From Candidatus Cacconaster scatequi (lineage in GTDB: Bacteria > Bacteroidota > Bacteroidia > Bacteroidales > UBA932), in NCBI GenBank assembly GCA_018065305.1, contig JAGHTO010000006.1, positions 1-39,935 of the forward strand: a DNA stretch of 39,935 nucleotides, written 5' to 3'. The notes under the pieces were generated by a model. The model was not told the origin of the DNA. It saw only the letters and a program-made list of their open reading frames with translations, and made no database searches. The translations under genes and the position numbers were made by a program. Shown here piece after piece: positions 34,971-39,935 of the stretch; position 1 is the first letter of the stretch, and each line of letters opens with the position of its first letter.

Positions 34971-37010
34971 ATGATAGACAACGCAACGAATACGACGCCA
35001 CGGCACTTCGCGTCCATTGCCAAAATGATGAGCATCTCTCTGATGCTGGCACTTCTTACAGCCTGTACTCCGTCTGTGGTTACTGTGTCCTCTCCGGACG
35101 GCAATCTCAATTTTCATCTGTCAGTCACCGAAGGACAGTCGATGATTTCAATCGACTATAAGGGGGAGACACTGCTTTCCGATTCTCCCATAGGCGTGGA
35201 ATTCGAAGACGGTTATTTCGGCGGCGAAGTAAAAGTAACGGCCGGCAAACCTGTTGCGATAGTCGATGATTACGATATGCCTGTGGGCAAGACCAGTCAC
35301 GTCCACAGCGTTTCCAACGAACTTGTCGCCACCCTCAAGAATGCCGCCGGACGGCAGGTCCAAATATATATGAGGGCCTTCGATGACGGTGTGGCCTATC
35401 GTTATCTGATTCCTGAACAGAAGAGCATGAAGAGCCTTGCTGTCAAGTCCGAACGTATGGAACTCAAGCCTTCGAGCGACCCCGTGGCCAAGGCCATGAT
35501 ACTGCCGGGGCACATCTGTTCACACGAAGCGAACTACAAGACCGCAGCCCTGAGCACATACGAGGACAGCCTCATGATGGATATGCCCGTGTTCCTTGAG
35601 TTCCCTTCCGGAAAGTTTATGTCGGTCACCGAAGCGAACGTGGTGGATTATGCCGGAATGATGCTGATGAGCAAAGATGGCATGCTTACCGGGGCGCTGT
35701 CGCCTCGCCTTGACGATTCCGGTCTCTGTGTCATAGGCAACCTCCCCCACCGCAGCCCCTGGCGCGTGTTTATGGTCTCTGACAGGGCCGGAGCGTTTTT
35801 GGAGTCCAATATACTCACGACTCTTTGCGACCCGTGTCAGGAGAAGGACCTCTCCTGGCTCAACCCTGGTAAATCCACCTGGCCCTGGTGGTGCGGCTAT
35901 CAGGCGCCCGCAGGGATGAAAAAAGGAGACATCAACACCATCAACTACAATATCAGCACCCATTTCATAGATTTCTGCGCCAGGAACGGCATCCAATACC
36001 ATTCCATCACCGGAATCATCGATGAGAATGACCGCGAATACCCGTGGTTCTACAATGAAGGGAGTTCGACTGGACGCCCGAAGGACACTGATGACGCCAG
36101 CCGTCTCTGCCCCGGTTTCGAGATTGAACCCATCTGCCGATATGCCGCCGAAAAAGGAGTTAAAATGCGTGTGTGGGTCCATTGGAAACCTCTCTCGAAA
36201 AATATCGAGGAGACTTTCAGGCAGTACAGCGAATGGGGTATCAAAGGTATGATGATAGACTATATGGACCGTGATGACCAGGAGATGATAGACTTCCAGA
36301 GGAAGGCTCTGGAACTCGGTATGAAGTATCATCTGCATATCCAGTTCCATGGTGCGAGCAAACCGTCGGGCCTGCAGCGCACCTACCCTTGCGAGTTCAC
36401 CAGAGAGAATACCCTGAACTATGAGGTCTACAAGTGGAACGGCCGCCAGCTCGGTGCCGACCACGATCTCGACCTTCCCTTCACCCGCTGCATAGCCGGT
36501 CCTGCGGACTACCATCTTGGAGGATTCCGCGCCGTCACGATGGACAAATACGCCCCTGATTTTGCTCGTCCTGTCGTGACGAACACCCGCAGCCACATGC
36601 TTGCAATGTATGTCGTTTACGAAAGTGCCCTGCATCTCGTGTCGGACACCCCTGCCGCATACGAAGGTCAGGAAGGCTTCGACTTCATCCGTCAGGTGCC
36701 TACGGTCTGGGATGAAACGCGGGTGCTTGTCGCGGAGCCGGGAGAATGTATCCTTGTCGCCCGCCGAAGCGGACGCGACTGGTATCTCGGAGCTATCGGC
36801 AACAGCAGGTCAAAACACGAATTCACATTCGACGCCGGTTTCCTCGGAGAGGGTGATTACACTATGACTCTCTATCAGGATGCCGCCGATTCGGAAAGTA
36901 ATCCGAACAACATTGTATGTTCAGAATCCACCGTCAAAACTTCCGACCGCCTCAGTGTCGGCTGCGTGCCGTCAGGAGGATTCGCAGCAATCATAAAACC
37001 CCTGAAGTAG
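34971..37010 (+). CDS. GH97 glycoside hydrolase, retaining type (alpha-galactosidase-like)
   Basis: The 679-aa product is a lipoprotein (lipobox LTAC, Cys32) if started at 34971; a start at 35025 or 35028 would also give a lipoprotein with a shorter N-terminus. It has the GH97 plan: N-terminal super-beta-sandwich (about 35-280), TIM barrel (about 281-565) and C-terminal beta domain. In the barrel, D430 (MMIDYMDRDDQ) and E485 (LNYEVYKW) match the nucleophile and acid/base of retaining GH97 enzymes and are 55 residues apart, as in the retaining alpha-galactosidase BtGal97b. This suggests hydrolysis of alpha-galactoside or beta-L-arabinopyranoside, not the SusB starch activity. Confidence 0.88.
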   Translation: MIDNATNTTPRHFASIAKMMSISLMLALLTACTPSVVTVSSPDGNLNFHLSVTEGQSMISIDYKGETLLSDSPIGVEFEDGYFGGEVKVTAGKPVAIVDDYDMPVGKTSHVHSVSNELVATLKNAAGRQVQIYMRAFDDGVAYRYLIPEQKSMKSLAVKSERMELKPSSDPVAKAMILPGHICSHEANYKTAALSTYEDSLMMDMPVFLEFPSGKFMSVTEANVVDYAGMMLMSKDGMLTGALSPRLDDSGLCVIGNLPHRSPWRVFMVSDRAGAFLESNILTTLCDPCQEKDLSWLNPGKSTWPWWCGYQAPAGMKKGDINTINYNISTHFIDFCARNGIQYHSITGIIDENDREYPWFYNEGSSTGRPKDTDDASRLCPGFEIEPICRYAAEKGVKMRVWVHWKPLSKNIEETFRQYSEWGIKGMMIDYMDRDDQEMIDFQRKALELGMKYHLHIQFHGASKPSGLQRTYPCEFTRENTLNYEVYKWNGRQLGADHDLDLPFTRCIAGPADYHLGGFRAVTMDKYAPDFARPVVTNTRSHMLAMYVVYESALHLVSDTPAAYEGQEGFDFIRQVPTVWDETRVLVAEPGECILVARRSGRDWYLGAIGNSRSKHEFTFDAGFLGEGDYTMTLYQDAADSESNPNNIVCSESTVKTSDRLSVGCVPSGGFAAIIKPLK

Positions 37011-37037
37011 CATCATCAATCCGTTATTATCCATACA

Positions 37038-38552
37038 ATGAAAATAAATCGAACAACTATCTTTATGATGTTTGCGGCCGTGGCCGTATCTTGCGGCCGG
37101 ATATCCGGGACCGCAAATCCGGAGGTATTCTCATTGCAGGGGAAAACGGACACTCTCCTGTTCAAGCAGGTGCCCTTCGAGTGGAAGGTCACCCCGCGTT
37201 ACGACTATTCCAAGATGATGATTACCAAGCTGTTCCTATGTCAGGCCGAATACAACGGTGACTTCCTCGGAAAATGCAAAATTCGTGACAACGGCGAGAA
37301 GACAGTCTATCTCACAATCAATCAGGCATACGAACTCATCAAGGGTATGGACCGGATTACTCTGGGAATACCGAAAGTGGTCTATCTAGTAGGCTGGCAG
37401 TACAACGGCCACGATTCCAAGTATCCCGCCTTCTTCGAGGGCAATCAAGCCGTGAAGCGTCCGGAGGATGAAGATGCCCTGCAGAGCATCCGCTGGCTGA
37501 TGGAGGCGGCGAAGGAATACAACACTACAGTCAGTCTTCATATCAATATGTTCGATGCCTTCGACGACAGCCCTCTGTTCGAGAAGTACAGGAAAGCGGA
37601 CGTACTTGCCAGAAAGAAAGACGGTTCCCTTATGAATTCGGAGTGGGGCTACAAGGTATGTTATCCTGCGGAATGGGAAAAGGGACTTGCACAGGAGAGA
37701 ATAGACAAACTTTGCTCTCTCCTCCCCATTGCGGAAGCGGGTACAATCCACATCGATGCATTCCACCAGACTGCTCCCGTCCCGTTCATCAACGAGGATG
37801 GCGAATACAAGGTCGGATTCATTTCCCCCGTCAGCCCCTGGCACGGTTACACAGCCGAGCAGGATATGGAAGCAAGGGCCAACATAGTTAAATATTTTGA
37901 TTCCAAGGGAATAGACGTCACTACCGAAGGCGTATGGAATATGGCTATCGGCGACATCACCGAGGGTTACTTCCCGATGTACTATCATTTCGGTTCGGAA
38001 GAGATGTCCCTCTCCCTGAACGCGACGCAGGCCAACGGAGTGAACTGCGGTGTCCGTGCATTCGGAAACAACATCAACGGAGAGCAGACCTTCAAGAATG
38101 CCGGATCCACCGAAGCGGGATTTGACGAGTTCAAGAAGGGATTCTGCCAGAAGAATCTCATATGCCAGTATCTGAACACGTTCGGCCGCAAGGCCCTAAT
38201 AAGGGATGAGCACGACAACTGCATCGGAGTGTTCGAAGATGGCGTGAGGACGAAGTATGAAGATGAAGAGGATATGATGTCCGTCGCAAAGGACGGTATC
38301 ATCCTCGCTGCCGAAAGCGATGTCTTCCTCCCCGCTGTCTGGCTCGGCAATGAGAACATTGTCGCCTTCTCAGAGAACGGCTACACCGACAAGACCTGGA
38401 CCTTGCCGGCGGGCGTGACGCTTCCCCGCGATGCCGGGGCCTGGACCATTACGCAGGACGGAAGGACAGAGTTCACCGATTTCAAGATAAAGGGGCGAAA
38501 AGTCACCCTCACCCTCGCACCGGGACAGATGGTACTGATCGCACAAGACTGA
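37038..38552 (+). CDS. GH101-like glycosidase lipoprotein
   Basis: The 504-aa product starts with a lipoprotein signal (MKINRTTIFMMFAAVAVSC, Cys19). The central barrel resembles the catalytic barrel of endo-alpha-N-acetylgalactosaminidases (GH101): LHINMFDAFDDS, GTIHIDAFHQTAP with D240, and DVTTEGVWN with E297, candidates for nucleophile and acid/base. A small C-terminal beta domain follows (about 430-504). It is much shorter than classical GH101 enzymes, which exceed 1000 residues with many accessory domains, so family membership is tentative. It lies 27 bp after the GH97 gene. Together with GH29 it suggests mucin-type O-glycans. Confidence 0.6.
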   Translation: MKINRTTIFMMFAAVAVSCGRISGTANPEVFSLQGKTDTLLFKQVPFEWKVTPRYDYSKMMITKLFLCQAEYNGDFLGKCKIRDNGEKTVYLTINQAYELIKGMDRITLGIPKVVYLVGWQYNGHDSKYPAFFEGNQAVKRPEDEDALQSIRWLMEAAKEYNTTVSLHINMFDAFDDSPLFEKYRKADVLARKKDGSLMNSEWGYKVCYPAEWEKGLAQERIDKLCSLLPIAEAGTIHIDAFHQTAPVPFINEDGEYKVGFISPVSPWHGYTAEQDMEARANIVKYFDSKGIDVTTEGVWNMAIGDITEGYFPMYYHFGSEEMSLSLNATQANGVNCGVRAFGNNINGEQTFKNAGSTEAGFDEFKKGFCQKNLICQYLNTFGRKALIRDEHDNCIGVFEDGVRTKYEDEEDMMSVAKDGIILAAESDVFLPAVWLGNENIVAFSENGYTDKTWTLPAGVTLPRDAGAWTITQDGRTEFTDFKIKGRKVTLTLAPGQMVLIAQD

Positions 38553-38585
38553 GTTTACGGCTAACCGCTACGTTGCGTGCATCCG

Positions 38586-39491
38586 TCAATGAGTTTCCGT
38601 GCGGTGATCATCGGAAACATATAAGGCGATAACCATTCCGGCAATAAGCACCACCGTGCCTATGATGGCCATAGGGGTGATGCGTTCGCCGAGAATCACT
38701 GCGGCGAACGCCATGGTGAAGAAGCATTGTCCGTAGATGAGGTTCGTTGCACGCACTATGCCGATTTGGGTTACCGACCAGTTCCAGGCTATGAAGCACA
38801 ACAGAGATGCTATGAGCGAAAGGTATAGCAGATTGCCCCACACCTGCGGACGCAGAAGCACGCTAACGGGAGCAAATGACGACTTTGTCAGAAGTTGGAA
38901 CACGCCCATAGAGATAATTCCGTACGCAAAGACCTTCCTGGTAATGAAAAGTATATCGTATTTTGCCGATATGTTCTTCAGAATCAGTGCATACAGTCCC
39001 CAGCACACCGAAGCTCCTATGGCGAGCATGTCTCCTTTGGGATTAAGATGCAGTACAAATTGACCGTTGAACACCACCAGAGCCATTCCGAGGAAAGTAA
39101 TGACGGAACCCAGCACCTGCCTGGGCGAAGACTTTTCCTCCTTATACACCGCCCCAAGAATAAGTGCCGTCGAAAGAGGAGCGGTCCCCACCAGAATGGC
39201 CACGTTCGATGCCGTGGAATACTTCAGGGCCGTGTTCTCGGCCAGAAAATACAACGACCCGCCGATTATTCCCATCGCGAAAAGCCTGAGTTCGTCTTTG
39301 AAGTTGTCGGAGAACAGTTTTTTATGACACAGCAGCAACATTCCGGCATAAGCGAGCGTGAAGCGGGCAAGGAATATCCCCGCCGGGCTGAGTGAATGCT
39401 CAAGGAGTATCTTGGTGGAGACAAACGTTTCCGACCACACTGTCACCGTAAAGAGCGCGGCTATCCAGGGAAATATCTTTTTTACTGTCAT
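38586..39491 (-). CDS. DMT-superfamily transporter (EamA, ten helices)
   Basis: The 301-aa product has ten predicted helices in two EamA repeats (about 8-140 and 150-290). The second ends with FAAVILGERITPMAIIGTVV, the typical EamA helix-9 signature, and ALKYSTASNVAILVGTAPL is its first-repeat counterpart. Such proteins export amino acids or metabolites; substrate unknown. It is convergent with the GH101-like gene (33 bp apart) and divergent from the truncated SDR gene. Confidence 0.9.
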   Translation of the reverse strand: MTVKKIFPWIAALFTVTVWSETFVSTKILLEHSLSPAGIFLARFTLAYAGMLLLCHKKLFSDNFKDELRLFAMGIIGGSLYFLAENTALKYSTASNVAILVGTAPLSTALILGAVYKEEKSSPRQVLGSVITFLGMALVVFNGQFVLHLNPKGDMLAIGASVCWGLYALILKNISAKYDILFITRKVFAYGIISMGVFQLLTKSSFAPVSVLLRPQVWGNLLYLSLIASLLCFIAWNWSVTQIGIVRATNLIYGQCFFTMAFAAVILGERITPMAIIGTVVLIAGMVIALYVSDDHRTETH

Positions 39492-39500
39492 AACTTGCCG

Positions 39501-39508
39501 CGAAGTTA
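39501..39508 (-). promoter_or_regulatory. Possible -7 element for the DMT transporter gene
   Basis: TAACTTCG on the - strand, 9 nt before the ATG at 39491, has the same TAnnTTCG form as the promoter of the 554 gene. No TTTG is present at the right upstream distance. Confidence 0.35.
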
Positions 39509-39554
39509 GTTAAAAATGCTCATTTTTGTCCCGCATTTATCTGATTCTCAAACA

Positions 39555-39725
39555 ATGGCAACAATATTCATCACAGGAGGCTCCACCGGCATAGGCGCCG
39601 CATGCGTGCGTAAATTCATCGGCCAGGGATGGAACGTTGGATTCATGGACAACAACGACGACCTTCTCACAAGATCCACGAAGAAAAATAACAACTCATT
39701 TTTTTATATCTATGTGATACTTTAA
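39555..39725 (+). pseudogene. N-terminal fragment of a short-chain dehydrogenase (SDR)
   Basis: The frame from ATG 39555 begins exactly like an SDR: IFITGGSTGIGAA is the Rossmann cofactor motif TGxxxGxG (residues 4-16), then WNVGFMD with the acidic D32 at the end of the second strand. After about residue 33 the sequence turns into low-complexity, A/T-rich coding (KKNNNSFFYIYVIL) and stops at 56 codons instead of about 250. The rest of the enzyme has been replaced by unrelated DNA, so it cannot be active. The break probably lies near 39650-39670. Confidence 0.7.
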
Positions 39726-39762
39726 TCAGAGGAACCGGACGGAACTTCCCCGACCGGACTGA

Positions 39763-39792
39763 GGGACTCGGGAGAACCGAGTCCCATTTTTG
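39763..39792 (+). terminator. Intrinsic terminator near the right end
   Basis: GGGACTCGG (39763-39771) and CCGAGTCCC (39777-39785) form a perfect 9-bp GC-rich stem with a GAGAA loop, followed by A and TTTTT (39787-39791). It would end + strand transcription. The gene it served is not evident: only the SDR remnant lies just upstream. Confidence 0.75.
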
Positions 39793-39935
39793 TCATTTCA
39801 ATTCATCCGTACAGGCGTATAACACTTGCAGACTGGGATGACATTGCGGCAAAGGACAGACTCAGCCGCAGACAGCAAGTTATTTGCGAAGCAAATGACG
39901 CAGATGGCGAGAATGGACGCTGTCCGGCCGCAAGT
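39793..39935. other. Right-edge sequence with no assignable gene
   Basis: Past the terminator no complete gene is visible. On the - strand a frame is open from the window edge to a stop at 39798-39800 (45 residues, six Cys), and on the + strand one is open from ATG 39838 to the edge; neither was recognised. A small palindrome, ATTTGC-GAA-GCAAAT, sits at 39882-39896. The segment may be part of a mobile or repeated sequence that interrupted the SDR gene. Confidence 0.3.

Noticed and set aside
35520-36635. A 371-codon - strand open frame opposite GH97
   Set aside because: Antisense shadow; the + strand carries the conserved GH97 barrel with both catalytic residues.
39838-39935. A + strand gene starting at 39838
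   Set aside because: Only 32 codons before the window edge, no motif, and the opposite strand is equally open.

Overview
The window looks like a chromosomal segment of a Bacteroidales (Bacteroidota) bacterium. Three things support this. Promoters have the Bacteroidetes form (TTTG about 19 nt upstream of TAnnTTTG) and Shine-Dalgarno sequences are mostly missing. Protein families typical of the phylum are present: PF14905-type outer-membrane barrels, PASTA protein next to an RluD-type enzyme, a GH29/GH97 enzyme set, and a small His-rich protein in front of a metal RND pump. Many secreted proteins carry lipoprotein signals. No rRNA, tRNA, CRISPR array, SusC/SusD pair or phage module was found. 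Genus cannot be fixed from the sequence.

Layout. (1) 1-493: the left part of an IS3-family insertion sequence, cut by the window edge, ending next to the promoter of (2) a 934-aa secreted glycosidase-like protein with an NPCBM domain (554-3358) and a serine beta-lactamase-like lipoprotein (3447-4670). (3) 4704-10230: a five-gene + strand run holding two divergent secreted paralogues of unknown function, a MATE transporter, a PASTA membrane protein and an RluD-type pseudouridine synthase. (4) 10247-15781, - strand: an outer-membrane beta-barrel protein, ruvC, serS, rpmA and rplU; the rplU-rpmA terminator abuts and partly contains the serS promoter. (5) 15932-18215, + strand: unknown lipoprotein, DEDDy 3'-5' exonuclease and Gfo/Idh/MocA oxidoreductase. 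(6) 24510-18193, - strand: surE-lpxB, then a HAMP sensor-like protein, trkH, a RecD-like helicase and a membrane zinc peptidase, all overlapping or nearly so. (7) 30388-24544, - strand: His-rich periplasmic protein, membrane fusion lipoprotein, CusA-type RND pump and TolC-type channel, a complete metal efflux set. (8) 30454-38552, + strand: a glycan-use cluster of GH29 fucosidase, porin, Gate-domain membrane protein, a truncated glycosidase remnant, retaining-type GH97 and a GH101-like enzyme. (9) 38586-39935: a DMT-family transporter, a truncated SDR gene, an intrinsic terminator and unassigned sequence to the edge.

How they work together. Region 8 with the 554 gene would release fucose, alpha-linked galactose-type sugars and possibly GalNAc-linked sugars from host or plant glycans; the porin and Gate protein may move products. 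Region 7 exports a transition metal across both membranes. Regions 4 and 6 are mainly housekeeping (translation, recombination, lipid A, potassium). The points most worth a second look are: the TrkH partner that has a HAMP domain but no output domain; the pair of unknown paralogues; the interleaved divergent promoter and folded leader before rplU; several promoters only 5-7 nt from the start codon; and two N-terminal gene fragments (34637 and 39555).
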